Notes: generated by a model not told the origin, from the letters alone. DNA of 64,000 nucleotides from Paraspadella gotoi (GCA_051294375.1 CM119270.1:1200311-1264310), one strand, 5' to 3'; shown: positions 13,858 through 29,896, numbered from the stretch's first letter. Made by a program: numbers and translations.

Positions 13858-14772
13858 AGGAAGGGAAGAGGGGATTTGTGATTCAAGTGGGGGTTGGGGT
13901 GGGACCGGGTGGGTGGTAGGGGGTATGAAGAAAGAGGAAAAGGGAAAGTTTGATGTCGGGAGTGAGAATTTGTTAAAGGAAGGGGTAAGTGGAATGGGCA
14001 CTGGGATAATTAGCCGAAACCCTCCCATGCCTCTGACACGCACAGTTCCGACGTGATACCCTATTCCCAAACAGAAGAGGTGGCGCGGGGTGTCCTTTGT
14101 TTATATGAGAAGTTATTTTCGCGAAGAAAACAATTTTAGCATTATCGTTTCCTTTATCCCCCACGTTTCTCCGTTAAGTAAATGTAATTAATTAGAATTA
14201 ATTAACGATCGATTTAGTTTCATTTCGATTGTTTTCCCACCAACTTTTTCCCACGGCGACGCGATGCATTGACGCGCCTTTATTATTTTTATTTTTCGCG
14301 TTTTCCAAAAAAAAAAATTGTTTGTTTAACTTTAGTTCTACGATAAGTTTTTTTTAAAAATACTGCGGCTAAGATGCCATTGTCGATCGATCATGTGAAT
14401 TTAAACGACCGTCAAGTATGTGATAATATTTGACGCGCAAATTTCGATCAAATCATTAATTCGGTTTAAATTCGCCTAATTTTTGATGGATTTTTCTTGT
14501 ATTTGGAACGGAATCGTACTCGGTTTCTGTTTCCGTTAAATTTTTATTTAATTTTTTTTTTTTTTTTTTTGCCCCTTTAACTTAGTTCTTCTTTTCTTTT
14601 GAGTTTTACAGCTATAACCTTTTTTTCCAGTTAAACCGGCATTTAGTCAGTCAGGACCCTCGGTTTTCGAATAAGACGCAGTCAGTACAGTCAAGATTTT
14701 CCGCGACTCGAGTTGGCCAGTTGTTGTTTTCCCCTTATTTCTCGGAAATCGTTTTTTTTTTCGAATCTCGCG
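13858..14772. other. intergenic between the two vasa genes
   Basis: 915 bp, purine-rich directly after the stop, then AT-rich with long A and T runs. No reading frame with recognisable similarity and no RNA gene seen. It must hold the 3' end of vasa 1 and the promoter of vasa 2. Confidence 0.5.
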
Positions 14773-18389
<3,617 letters not shown>

Positions 18390-19048
18390 AAAAAAAAGAA
18401 TCAAATTGGAAGCCATTTTTCGTCGCGCTCTTTTTTTGTGCAATTTGTTCGTTCTCTTTTACTTTTTTGTGATCCAGTTGTCAATTTTGACAATGAACCC
18501 ATTTAGTTTTAAATTTACCCGACTTTAGTTCCGTTATTAGCTTTATTCTTACCAAAGTCTTTACTGATTTCGCGAGGAAACTTAATCCGTTTTATTGAGT
18601 TGCATTTTGTATTTTGCCATTATTTATCATGCTATTCTTTTTTGCCTCGTTGATATATTTGATCCTCTTTTGTTTTCGGGACGATCATGACGATTTGATC
18701 CCTCCTCAATCTTTGTTTGTTTGTTTGTTTTTTTTCATCGATAAAAGTTTCATTTTGGTTCAGATTTAATTTAAAAAACAAATGTAAATAAACTCCCGCT
18801 GTGATACAAAAACTTGATACATTCCCACCTTTAAAAAACTTCGAGATTAAACTAACGTGAAAACTGAACAAATAAACGAAAAAGAAAACCCGAAGAAAAT
18901 GTTCCAAAAATTAAACTGAAAACAAAGATAAAACAAAAAAAAAACATTAAACTCCTGGAATTTACATTCACGCAAAAAGCTTGCGAGACAATACCCATTG
19001 TCGCCTCGTTTTTCTCTCATTTTCTCCCACTGGGTAGAGACAGAGACA
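18390..19048. other. intergenic, vasa 2 to ClC
   Basis: AT-rich 3' flank. An AATAAA occurs near 18786. A pyrimidine tract followed by GGGTAG ends about 15 bases before the ClC ATG and could be a splice acceptor in the 5' UTR. No gene seen. Confidence 0.4.
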
Positions 19049-22000
19049 ATGTCCGCCCTGGAGACTCCGCAAAGCTTCGGCTATCAACAGACGTTGATGT
19101 ACGGCCAATACTCGAAGGATTTGGCCGCCGAGACGAAGAAGGAAGTGGAGAGGTTGAGAAAGTTGAGGGAGGAAGAGAGGGAGAGAGCGGAGAAGGCGGA
19201 GAGGGAGAGAGGTAAGGAGGGGGGCAAGGGTGGGGGGGGAACTGCAGGGAATTGGGGATATGGAGACGGTTTATGATTCCCCGACCTTTGCTATTTTGGT
19301 CAATTGATTTATAACAAAACCTTACTAAATTAGCCAAGTAGAGGCAAGCGAAAATTAACCGCTCGGGAAGGAATTCAAAAATCAATGCGACATCTTATTG
19401 CGACGGCTTTAAATGACCTGTTATTAATTATTTGGACATTAATTTACGATAAATTATCCTAAAGTGAACCGAGTTAACCTTTATCCTCCCCTCATCTCCC
19501 AGCCCTCCCCGAAACTCCTCCCCCTTCACCCGATTTCGCGAAAGGCTCCCCCGGTTTCGCCAAGGTGGTGGCCCGCTTGGCCGCTTGGCTCCGCGCCGCC
19601 CGCAACTTTCTCTTCGCCCACGTGGTGAGCGAGGATTGGTTCTTCCTTCTCCTCCTCGGCCTCATCATGGCTCTCATCGCCTTCGCCATCGATTGGGCCG
19701 TCGCCATGTGCCACTACGCCCACAAGTGGCTCTTTTTGGAGTTGAAGTGAGAAAAATACGGTGGGGAGAATTTCTTAGAAATGTTGCGATTTCTCAGAAA
19801 TGAAAATATTTTGGGCTGAAGAAGTAAAGAAGTAATTATATCGTTGTGGGGCTCTTATGTTTTGAGAGTTGAGGCTTGAAAAATCTAGAAGAGAAGCCAT
19901 TAAAATTTCGCCAGCATGTGGAATTGCCGCCGAAGATTCTGCTTACTTCTACTTACTCTACTTACTCTCCCATGTTCTCTCACACCACTCACCATTCCCC
20001 TTCTCTCTCCCCCCCCACCGTTCAGCTTCAGCCCCGCCCTCCAGTTCGTCTCCTGGGTCCTTTTCACCATCGTCTTCATCCTCTTCAGCACCGGATTCGT
20101 CCACATCGTCTCCCCCAACGCCATCGGCAGCGGAATCCCAGAAATGAAAACCATTTTGCGCGGAGTCATTCTCAAGGAGTATCTCTCCTTTCGCACCGCC
20201 GTGTCCAAAGGTAAGGAAGTATTACGGACTCCTCTGTGGGTAAATGTGGTCAGAATCAAACGCCTATTCTTTAATTGTCAGTGGTGGGCCTCGTGGCGGC
20301 CCTCGGCAGCGGCCTCCCCTTTGGCAAAGAGGGTCCCTTTGTCCACATTTCCTCTATCGTGGCCACCCTCTTGGGCAAACTGGCCCGGTCCAAGGGCCTC
20401 TATGAGAACGAGTCTCGCCAAACGGAGATGCTGGCCGCTGCGTGCGCAGTGGGCGTGGCATGCAGCTTCGCGGCGCCGATAGGCGGCGTCCTCTTCTCCA
20501 TCGAAGTAACATCGACTCTTTTCGCCGTCAGCAATTATTGGCGCGGGTTCTTCGCCGCCGTTTGCAGCGCGCTTATGTTTAGGTAAGGGTTTAACAGATG
20601 GTTTCTTAGAATATAACCATTAAACTATTTGCATATAGTAGTAAATTATTCAGAATTGCGTTGGCTCGAGGTTGTTTCAATATGTGACCTATATACGGGT
20701 TTTATGATGTTTATTTTTATTGTTTATTAGTCCTAATCATTCATAAATTACATGGGGATATTTTCTAGGAATGATTTAGAATTTAATAATTGAGGGTCTA
20801 TCTCTAAACTGACCCTTTAAGGCAAGTCAAGAGCCCCGACTCCATCAACTTCCACATTCCTCAACCCCCTTGCCCCCCTTTTTCTTCCAGAATCCTCGAC
20901 GTTCTTCTCGGCCAAGAGCAAACCATCACCGCCCTTTTCAGGACTAACTTCTCCCTCGATTTCGCCTATCATCCGCTGGAGATCCTCGCCTACGTCGGGC
21001 TCGGCGTCCTCTGCGGCTTCGGCGGCGCCCTCTTCGTCAACTGTCACCGCCGCTTCGTGCTGCTGATCCGCGGGCAGCGGACGCTCAATAAATTCCTGCA
21101 GCGGAATCGATTCATTTATCCGTTTTTGGTGGCGCTGCTCGTCTCGTCTATGTCGTGTCCCGTTTCGTTGGGTGAGAATTTGGAGGAATTTGATTTGATT
21201 GATGAATCCAGAAGGCACGATAGCTTATTTATTGAATGATTTATTTTGTATTGATTTTACTAATTTCACTTTTCTTAACAGGTCGATACATGGCGGGTGG
21301 CCTAACTCAAAAATCGGCCGTGCAGCAGCTTTTCTCCAACTTTACTTGGACGGGACCGCGTTCTAACCCTAACGTTTATGAAGAGGTCGGTTTCTTTTTT
21401 CTTCCTTCCCCCTATTCTTTTTTACTTACCTTACTTTCTCTTCTCCTCCATTAAGGCAATCCTGAACAACTGGCGCCAGGGAACCGACACTAAAGAGGTC
21501 TACATCACCCTCGTAGTCTTCATCCTTATGAACTTTTGGATGGGCGTCATCTGCATCACGCTTCCGGTTCCGGCCGGCGCCTTCATCCCCGTCTTCGTTC
21601 TCGGCGCCGCCAAGGGGCGCCTCGTGGGCGAAGCGATGGCGTCGTGGTTTCCCGACGGATTCCACGAAAAACACTTTATCATTCCCGGCGGATACGCGGT
21701 CGTCGGAGCCGCTGCCTTCGCTGGGGCTTCTACTCATACAATATCCACCACGGTGAGAGATGATGATGGGTTTATTTTATTGAGCAAATGTGTAGTTAAT
21801 CATTCATCCCTGATCAGTGATTCTTCAATGAAATATTTGAATATTAATTGGAAAACTAAATCATTATTAAAACCTATTAAAAGTATTGCTAAAACCGTAA
21901 AATTAGACTACTATGAAAACTGTATCAAAAGATTTGAGAAATGATCTAAGCTGCTACAAAATGTAAATGAGATTGAAGAACTTAATCTCACTTGAAATAA

Positions 22001-24716
22001 ACCACAAATTATTCTGCTACACAAATTGATGTTGTCGTTTATGCCATCCCGAAATTTAATCTAAAACATCAAATCTTTCCAAATATGGAAATCAAAACGC
22101 CTCCTTCTACATCAAAGGTAATCGTGTGCGAACTGACGGGCCAAATCAACCACATCCTCCCTTTAACTTTCGCCGTCCTCATCGCCAACTTCGTCGCCAA
22201 AAAGATCGAGACGAACATCTTCGACTCCATCATCCGCATCAAGAAGCTGCCCTACCTGCCCGACATCACCACGGGCAACTCCGCCTCTTTCAACGTCTTC
22301 GTCGACGACTTTATGATCAAGGACATCTTCTACATCACCTACACATCCTCCACCTATCGAGAGATCAAACTCCTGCTGGACAAGACCAAGCTCCGAGCCT
22401 ATCCGCTCGTCGACTCTCACCAGCACATGATCCTGCTGGGGTCGGTTCAGCGAGCCGAGCTGGAGCTGTTGCTGGACCGGGAGATCGGGAAGGAGCGACG
22501 GGCTCTGCCTCCGGACGAAGGCTGGGGAGGAGCCGGAGAGAGGGGTGGAGGCGGCGCTGCAGGAGCGGGAGGAAGCGCTGGAGCTTCGCCCGCTATGATG
22601 AGGAGGAACAGAAGCAGCAATTCTTTGTTGGACGACATTCCCAATTATGGGGGATTGGAGTTGGTGAGTTGTTTTTAAGAGTTAATTATTTTCGGGGAAT
22701 CGAAACGACTCTTTGCTCTGTTCCTGTATTTCCCCTTACCGTATTTTCTTCCTCTCAGGTGAAAGAGCAACTCCGTGCCATGGCGGCCTACAGTCGAGGC
22801 TGGCAATTCGGCGGCAACTCTTCGCCCTATTCGGCCCATCGTACCGTCCACGGTCTGCCCTCTGCCAGCGCCAAGCCGGGCAAGAGCATACTCAAACACA
22901 GTCAAACCTTCGACGACGTTAAACCCAAATTCTTTCTCGGTTCCGGCGACGATTCCGCGGTGCCCAACCGCGTGCGAAAGTCCGCCGCGCCGCAATACAA
23001 TCCTTACCACACATACTCGGGTTAGTTCGTAATGTTAGTCGGTAATCATTTGTCAGTTGTTATTCGTCCATTGTCATTCGTCGTCTTCGTTTGTTTTGGG
23101 GTTGTTTCCGATTTTCGATTTACAAATTAAAAATGGATTCATGTATCTCCATTCATGTATACATCAGGTCCTCAAAGCACAGAGCATCCTTTGGGCGCCG
23201 CGGAAAAGAAACCCTCCTTCGCGGCCGCCTCATCCTCGGCCGCGCCCAAAGACTCCAAACCCAAAGCCCAACCTCTCTCCAGTCTTTTCCAACCCCTCTC
23301 CTCCGCATCCTCTCCCACCGATTCCCCTCGCGGCTTCAAGAGCTCCGTCACCTCCCTCCTCAGAGGCTTCGGACGCTCCTCTCCGGCCGGCAGCACCGGC
23401 GATGTGGCCGCGGCTGCGGCGGCTGCGGCTGCTTCCCGCGGGCTACAAGCGGCGTCTTCGGCGCCGCGGCGTCCCCGCGCCGTCTGCGAATTGAGCGAAG
23501 CGGAGCAGCGGCGTTGGGAAGAGCGGCAGCTGGACAAGACGGTCGAGTATCATGGATGCGTCATCGATCCCGCTCCATTTCAACTCGTCGCTCACACATC
23601 GTTGCACAAGGTGTGGGGGGGGTAAGGAGAAAGATGGGACATTCGGTGATGGAATGATTTGACTTTTGAAAAAAAATGTGGAGAATTGAACTATAAAGGC
23701 AAAAACATTAAACTAAATCCCAATCAGATACAAAACAAAAGGAAAGAAGTTCATTACTACAATATGCAAATGAGATTAAGGAACGAAGATATTATTGAAT
23801 CATTTCTTACACCCCTCGGCAGGTCCATTCCCTCTTCGCCCTGCTCGCCCTCAAACAGGCCTACGTGACCAACATCGGACGCCTGGTGGGCGTGGTCAGC
23901 CTGCTCGAGCTCCGCCAGTGCATCGAGGGCACCCTGTCGGGCAAAGTCGTCCCCAAGTCGGTCGCGACGGGCGACGGAGGCGAATCGGAGACGGTCCTCG
24001 TCGAGGACATGGACGAGGAGGAAGAGGAGGATGAGGAAGAGGGCGGGATCGATCTGGGTCCCTCCAAGTTCGAGTACGGACACGACAAAGTCTTGGACGT
24101 TGATCAACAGAGACAGATTAACAGCGAGAAGACGAGGAGAAAGACGGAGGAAATGGAGGAGAGGGGGAAGAGGATGAAGGAAGAAGACGACGAATTTCCT
24201 CGAGGTGAAGTGGCGACGAGACCCGCGTCGCCGCCGATAATTCCCGGCGTCGCGGAAGACAAGAACGCCGCTGCGGCGCGTCTTTCGCCGCCGGCGTCGC
24301 CGATGCCCAAGCTAAAGCTCGAGCCCCTTCCTTCCGGCGCCACCAAAGCCTCCATCGGCGCCGAAGAGAAATTGGCCTCGATTTTCGATCGATTCGCTCT
24401 GCCTTCGATTCCTTCGGCGGAAAAGGGCGCTACGGAGGAAAAGGGCGCCGCCTTTGCCGCGCCGGTCGTCACCGTGACGCCGGTTACGCCGACCACGCCT
24501 TCGGAATCGATCGCGGATCCGCTGACTGCGCCGACTCCTCTGAAACCCACCCACGAACCTTCGAGGGTCCAGGGGTCGAGGTTCCGTCGCTTCGTCGTCG
24601 ACGAGTCGAAATTGAGTGGTGGGGGCGGCGAGAATGATGGTGGCGGGGAGAAGGGGGGCGTCGAACGGACTTCATCCGACGCCGATAACGACGCCGTTGA
24701 AACTTCCAAAGTTTAA
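19049..24716 (+). CDS. CLCN2: ClC-2 type voltage-gated chloride channel
   Basis: Plasma-membrane chloride channel of the ClC-1/2/K branch. Exons 19049-19211, 19503-19746, 20026-20210, 20282-20582, 20891-21171, 21282-21385, 21456-21752, 22118-22663, 22759-23020, 23168-23610 and 23823-24716 join in phase to 1239 residues. The N-terminus [13 protein letters not shown] is the ClC-2 motif. Selectivity motifs are GSGIP (170-174), GKEGP with the gating Glu214, and GAFIP (467-471); the conserved Tyr is in LPYLP (571). CBS1 follows at about 590-650, and CBS2 lies near 925-985 (IDPAPFQLV...[16 protein letters not shown]). The protein is some 340 residues longer than human ClC-2 because of an expanded Ser/Ala-rich inter-CBS linker and an acidic, Pro-rich C-terminal tail. 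Confidence 0.93.
21915..22035. repeat. dispersed intronic repeat, family B, copy 2
   Basis: In ClC intron 7, similar over about 100 bp to vasa 2 intron 7, from ATCAAAAGATTTGAGAAAT to the CTACACAAATTGATG region. Confidence 0.7.
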
Positions 24717-25299
24717 GAATTATATTTCGATAAAGGCGAACAGTAGTAACTACATAAGTAGTATATAAGTATATAAGCGGGGAAAGAAAATGATTTAGTA
24801 TTTGTTTTTTTTATTTTAAAATCCGTTTAAAAAAATTCTTTTTAAATTTTATTTCGATCGCTTTGGGAGGTAATATGTCGTTTCCGAAATTTGCATTTAC
24901 ATAAAATATTTATGTAAACTCATTTTATGTTGGGGCATTCAAGAACAAAGTCTACTCTTGGTTATTTAGTTGTTTTTTTTTCCTGAATCAAACATTAATG
25001 GTTTTTAGCAAAGAAAACGAATGTCTGTCCTTCGTCCTTAGTCTTCCTTCGGGCTTTAGTTCTCTCCGGAATGAATAATTCCCTAGGTTAAAATCTTGAT
25101 ACATTGATTGTATATTTATTTGGAAAGCAATATAAACAATATATCATTTAACATTAGTGCACTGCTGTAACAGTGATTTAGAGTTTGATAAAGCGGTAAA
25201 CAATTTATCTGCTTATCTCTCGCGAGCTAAAAATGATTTTTGTTCCCATAGATTTGGGAATAGGTGTTCTTGGAAAAGACTGGTTTGGACTCTCTCGGA

Positions 25300-25377
<78 letters not shown>

Positions 25378-25828
25378 GTTTTTGATCAAATTTGTTTCCA
25401 CCGACGAGTTACCCCAGAGGTAACATTTTTCCCCTCTACGAGACAACTAATCCACTGTGATGTTATATTTTTTTACATTAATTAAAAGTTCGTTCGAGTT
25501 AAACTTGGCATTTTTTTTTTTCGTAGAAATGATTTTAGAGATTGAGATAAACCGTGGTCGGTCGTCGTCCGTTGATCATCATCATCATCATCCATTGGAG
25601 ATTCGTCACTTGACAACGACACATCGTTCGTCGTTATAAAGTTTACAGTGTTGTTGCATTCGACTATTGTCGAATATCGATTCTCGGGAAATGAAAACAA
25701 AAAAAACCACCTTGTTTCGTTTTGCTGATTTCTCGGAAATGACGAAACAAAAAAAAAACCAAAATAAATTTCTGTTCCCTTTCGTATTTTCATCTTTGAT
25801 CGCGTTTGACCTTTGACCTAACTCCACC
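24717..25828. other. intergenic, ClC to glycosyltransferase
   Basis: 1.1 kb of AT-rich sequence with a (CT)n microsatellite at about 25303-25374. No reading frame with similarity and no RNA gene recognised. Confidence 0.5.
25303..25374. repeat. (CT)n microsatellite
   Basis: About 35 CT units with one interruption. The copy on the right arm (35110-35175 region) has a different length, as expected for an unstable or error-prone repeat. Confidence 0.9.
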
Positions 25829-27876
25829 ATGATTCGCTCCTCCCCGCTCCGCCTCCTCCGCTCCATCTCCCGCAAATGCTCCAGCTCCTCCTCCGAACGA
25901 CTCCGCCTCCTCGTCGCCTTCGTCGCCGGGTTCGCCACCCGCGCCTTTCTAGACGGCTTCTCCCCCGGCTCTTCCTCCTCCCTCCACTCTTCCCTCCCTT
26001 TCTCCCTCTCTCCTCCCTTTCTCCCCAAGACTCGATACGAAGTCATTCGCTTCGACTCTTACGATCGACGCTTCCTCTACAACAACGTTGACGACGATCC
26101 CAGAATCGGTCTCACCCGACATCACAAGGCCGACTTGGCCGACATGGTCGTCCAGGCCGACCGCCTGCTCAACGAGAGGGAGAGAGAAGGCGCGAGGGCC
26201 AAGGCGGGGGCCAGGCGGGGCCGGGGTGCGGTGCCGAGGATGAGGTGGACGGTGCAAGGGTATCGTCAGGTGAGACCCGTCGGTTCTTGTCGTTCTTCGT
26301 TACTATTATGTTTTAGAAGAGGGGATCGAGTAGTACAGTTCGTTTACCCCTGTAATTCATGCATTCATCGATTATTTCTTTCCTTCATTCACTCATTATA
26401 TCAAAACAACGTAAATTTTTCTTTCCTTCAAATTCATTCTTCGTCAGTCACTGAATGAATGAACATTAATCGGTCATTCACTTACTCCTTTTCATTTACT
26501 CACGGTTTAGTTTACGATATTATTATTTTGTGTTTACTATTTTTGCTAAATAAAAATAAAGAGCTAAAATTATTGCGTTAAAACCTCCTTCCACCTTTCA
26601 TCGCATCAAGGGCTGGCGCCGCTTCGACCCGACCCGCGGCGAAGAGCACAAGATGATCGTCGACGCCGTCGTTGGCGGCGACGATCGGCGTCGCCTCATC
26701 GTCACGGCCCTCAAGCCATTCGCTCCCGCCGTCTTGACCGACGTGGCAGACGTCGACGCTTCTTCTTCGATCCTCGTCCATTTCGTCGTCGCCGTCGCGC
26801 GTCTCTCAAATCGATTCGACGATTTCGTCGCCAATTACGAAACCGTCTGCTTCGGAGACGCCGCTGCTGACGCTGCGTCCCCGCGGCGTTCTCGACGTCG
26901 TCTCGCCTGCGCTCTAATCGTCGTCGTCTTCGACGGACCGACGCCGCTCGACGCCGAAGCCGTAGCCAATGTCCGGCGCCACGCCCGTCGTCTTCGCGAC
27001 GCCCACGGGCCCGAGGCGGACGTGCGGGTAGTGGAGACTCGTAGCGCCTTCACGCGGGCGGCGGGGATGGATTTGGGTGCGAAGGAAGTGGACGAAGACG
27101 CGCTGGTGTTTTTCGTCGACGCCGACGTGACGTTCGACGAGGGATTCGTGGAACGATGCCAGTTGCTGGCGAAGAAGGGGAAGGTGAGAGGAGATGGAGT
27201 GAGATGATGATGATGATGATGTTGTGACGGAAAGAAACTTTTATGACTTTTTATATAATCTTTTTGCAATATTCAATTTAGATTGAATACGTACTAAAAA
27301 ACCATCTGTTACACCATCTGTTAAACCGCCCTTTTTCCTCATCCAACAGACGGTCTACTACCCAATTTAGATTGAATACGTAATAAAAAACCATCTGTTA
27401 CACCATCTGTTAAACCGCCCTTTTTCCTCAAACAACAGACGGTCTACTACCCAATCGTCTTTTCCCGCTACGACCCCGAGATCGTCGCCAATTTCTCCTC
27501 TCCCGCCCTCAACCCTTCTCCGGACGTCGTCTCCAAACTCTCCGGTCATTGGGTCTCCTACGGATTCGGGATGGTCTGCCTCTACAAGCGAGACTTCTCC
27601 TCCGTCGGCGGCTACGGCGTCTCGACGAGAGGTTGGGGCGGCGAAGACGTCGCCCTCTACGATCGTCACGTTGCGGCGGCGCCGGAGCTGACCGTCTGGC
27701 GCGCCTGCGATCCGGGACTCGTCCATCGATTCCACTCGCGGCGCTGCGATCCCGCGTTGGCGCCGGATCAGTACAGGATGTGCGTCGGAGCAGCGGCGGA
27801 GAGTCTCGGCAGCAGAGCGCAGCTGGCGAACATGATCGCGGCGGGAAAGGCGGGGGATAGGAGGGGATGGGGGTGA
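25829..27876 (+). CDS. chondroitin GalNAc/GlcA-transferase family enzyme
   Basis: Type II Golgi glycosyltransferase of the chondroitin synthase/GalNAc-transferase (CHGN) family. It would add sugars to chondroitin chains from UDP donors. Exons 25829-26269, 26611-27183 and 27439-27876 join in phase to 483 residues. A basic N-terminus and a short hydrophobic anchor (about 30-42) are followed by a stem. GWRRFDPTRGEEH marks the CHSY/CHPF-type stem region. The catalytic DxD is FFVDADVTF (Asp317, Asp319). The C-terminal signature SYGFGM...GWGGED (Glu407, Asp408), a later His, and CDPALAPDQYRMC are family-typical. With a single catalytic domain and this length it fits CSGALNACT, but the FDPTRG motif resembles CHSY/CHPF, so I leave the subfamily open. 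The start has a good CCACCATG context. Confidence 0.85.
27277..27445 (+). repeat. 89-bp tandem repeat carrying a 3' splice site
   Basis: Two copies with period 89 (GATTGAATACGTA at 27281 and 27370). Each holds a polypyrimidine tract, CAACAG and the first exon 3 codons ACGGTCTACTACCCAA. Only the last acceptor leads into an open frame; the upstream one hits TAG six codons in. The noisy right-arm copy at 32780-33230 shows five copies. Confidence 0.9.
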
Positions 27877-28474
27877 AAAAGGGGGGAGTGGAAAGAGGAG
27901 GAGGAAGGGGTCGGGGGTGTAATAGAAATAGAGAGGGGGGAGAGAGCTGAAGAGATAAATGGAAGACAAGTTCGTAATGGACTTCAATTTTTAAAAAAGC
28001 CCCTTTTTTTCGGGGCTCTATTTTGCCGTTTTTGTATTAGACGGGTGTCAACCCATCAAGGCTGTTTTCTTTAATTATTTTTTGATGCTATTGTCTTTTG
28101 CCATAAAGATTATCCGGCGTTGATGTAGAATTAGGGTTGTTTTGACTTTGATCCATATCATTTACTATTGACCTTTTTTTTTTTGCCTTGGATCCTCGAT
28201 GCCTTACCCATTACCCATCGCCTCGCTTTATATTTTTATACAAATGGCTCGCCTTTAGTCAATACTCATTAATTAGAGACGTAGCTTTACGACTATATAA
28301 CTGGTTTTTTTTATCCCTCGTTGACTTTTATATTATATTTTTTTAGTTTAAGCTGTTTTTTTTACATTTATCTCCAGATTGTTCTCTCGCCATCTTTGCC
28401 GGAACTATTAAACTATCTATAATACAAAACCTAAAAAGTTAACTCAAAAGTTAACAAACCCTACAAAAACAAAC
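27877..28474. other. intergenic, glycosyltransferase to SNIP1
   Basis: Purine-rich immediately after the stop, then AT-rich. At 27999-28019 AGCCCC, a T run, C and GGGGCT form a short perfect hairpin, possibly a 3' UTR structure. No gene seen. Confidence 0.4.
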
Positions 28475-29896
28475 ATGTCCAAACATCGACACGAGGATTG
28501 GTCAACATCCTCCAAGTACAGATCTCGAACTCCGGACTACGAGCTCCGCAAACGCGTCTCGCCGCCGCCTCACGGCAGCTACCGAGATTATCGAGACGAC
28601 GGTTACTATCACCGGAAGTCCTCGTCTTCCCGCCACGCCCCGCCGCCACCGCCCTCTGCGGCGCCGCTGTTGTCACGTTCCGATCACCATCATTACCCGC
28701 CGCCGCTGATGAGCGTCGACGTTTCCTTTCGCAGCGGCGGCGGCGGTCCGCCGCCCTCCTCTTCCTCCTACCATCTCCGACTTCCACCTTCCACTCATCA
28801 CGATCATCATCCACCATCCATCTATCACGAATCCGACGTCCGACATCCTCGTCATCAGCATCTTCATCATCACTCGTCCTCCTCCAAGGACGACTACAGG
28901 CGATCGCCTCCGTCGTCTTCGTCCTACCCTCCCGATCATCATCATCATCATCATCATCGTTACGATCGAGAGATGGATTATCGCCGCCCCTCCTCTTCAT
29001 CCTCTCGCCGCTCGAGGACGCCCGATTCTTTCGACGTCCGTTTCCACGCCCACTCCTCTTCCCGACACCTCTACGACGTCCGCCCGCCCGCTTACCCGCC
29101 GCTGCCCCCGACCTCGATGAGCAGAATGGCGGACAGATATCCGCGGGCGGGGCGGAAACGCCACAAGGAAGGGCGGCGGGAGGGCGGCGGCGGATTGGCG
29201 GGCTCGTCGTCGTCGCGCGTCGTGGAGAAGAAGAAGCAGCGTCTCTTGTTTCCGGTTTTCGACGCTAAATCGGGACGTGGATCGAGCCGAGTAGCAAAAG
29301 GGCGAGGAGGAAGAGGGTGAGAGGGAGGAGGGGAGAGAGGAGGAAGATGGAGAGGGAGGGGGAGAAGGAGAGAGAGGGTGAGGGAGAGGGAGGAGAAAAG
29401 GAGGAAGAGGGTGAAGGGAGGAGGAAGTGGGAAAGGAGGGGGAGATAGGAGGAAGAGGGAAAGAGGAGGGGAAGGGGGGGAGAGGAAGGGAGGGGGGAGA
29501 GAGGGAGGAAAGAGGGGAATTGAGGGGAGGGGAGTCGGAAGGGAAGGAGAAAAGTAGAGGTAAGGGAAACAACGGAGAGGAAAGAAGAGAAAAGGAAATA
29601 TCACGAATTGCGAAGAAGTGAAAATAAACAACGAAAAGTAGTTGAGTTAATATGCATACGACTTGAACAAACATCCGCCTTCCGTCCAGGTTGACCCTCG
29701 CTTCTCGCGGTGGGCGCGCCGGCGCCGTCGCCTCACGATTCCTCCGACTCTGAATCGGAGAAAGAAGCGAAGGAGGAAAAACCCGTCGTCGTCGCGGAGG
29801 ACGAGAAGAGGACGAGGAAGAGGAAGGAGGAGGAGGAGGATCCGGGGAAGAGAAAGTGGAAGAGGGACAAGTCTGAATCGTCGTCCTCGTCGTCGG
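28475..29896 (+). CDS. SNIP1: SNIP1, 5' exons (N-terminal low-complexity part)
   Basis: First part of the SNIP1 ortholog, a nuclear FHA protein linked to the spliceosome and TGF-beta/NF-kB signalling. Exon 1 starts at ATG 28475 and encodes a disordered Arg/Ser/His/Pro-rich segment with SxxRTPD repeats and a seven-His run. It is like the RS-rich N-terminus of SNIP1 proteins. Its donor is not resolved; the frame closes at 29320. Exon 2 (about 29691-29896, acceptor after TCCGTCCAG) encodes an acidic/basic stretch SDSESEKEAKEEK ending in a Ser run and a GTGAG donor, phase 1. That phase matches exon 3 at 49136. In this arm exon 2 appears to lack one C near 29695-29697 compared with the right-arm copy (ACCC versus ACCCC). 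The full-length frame needs the extra base. Confidence 0.8.
29300..29622 (+). repeat. polypurine tract in SNIP1 intron 1
   Basis: About 300 bp of almost pure A/G on the plus strand, made of diverged GGGAGAGGAGG units. Such tracts can form triplex DNA. The many long pyrimidine-strand reading frames here are composition artefacts. Confidence 0.85.

Noticed and set aside
27999-28019. Rho-independent terminator
   Set aside because: Hairpin plus T-run looks like one, but the genes have spliceosomal introns, so a bacterial terminator makes no sense here.
27999-28019. Histone 3' stem-loop
   Set aside because: The stem is GCCCC/GGGGC rather than the histone GGCTCTTTTCAGAGCC type and no histone gene is near.
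28997-29674. Long Ser/Pro/Leu-rich minus-strand reading frames
   Set aside because: They lie opposite the polypurine tract and SNIP1 exon 1; absence of stops follows from pyrimidine-only sequence.
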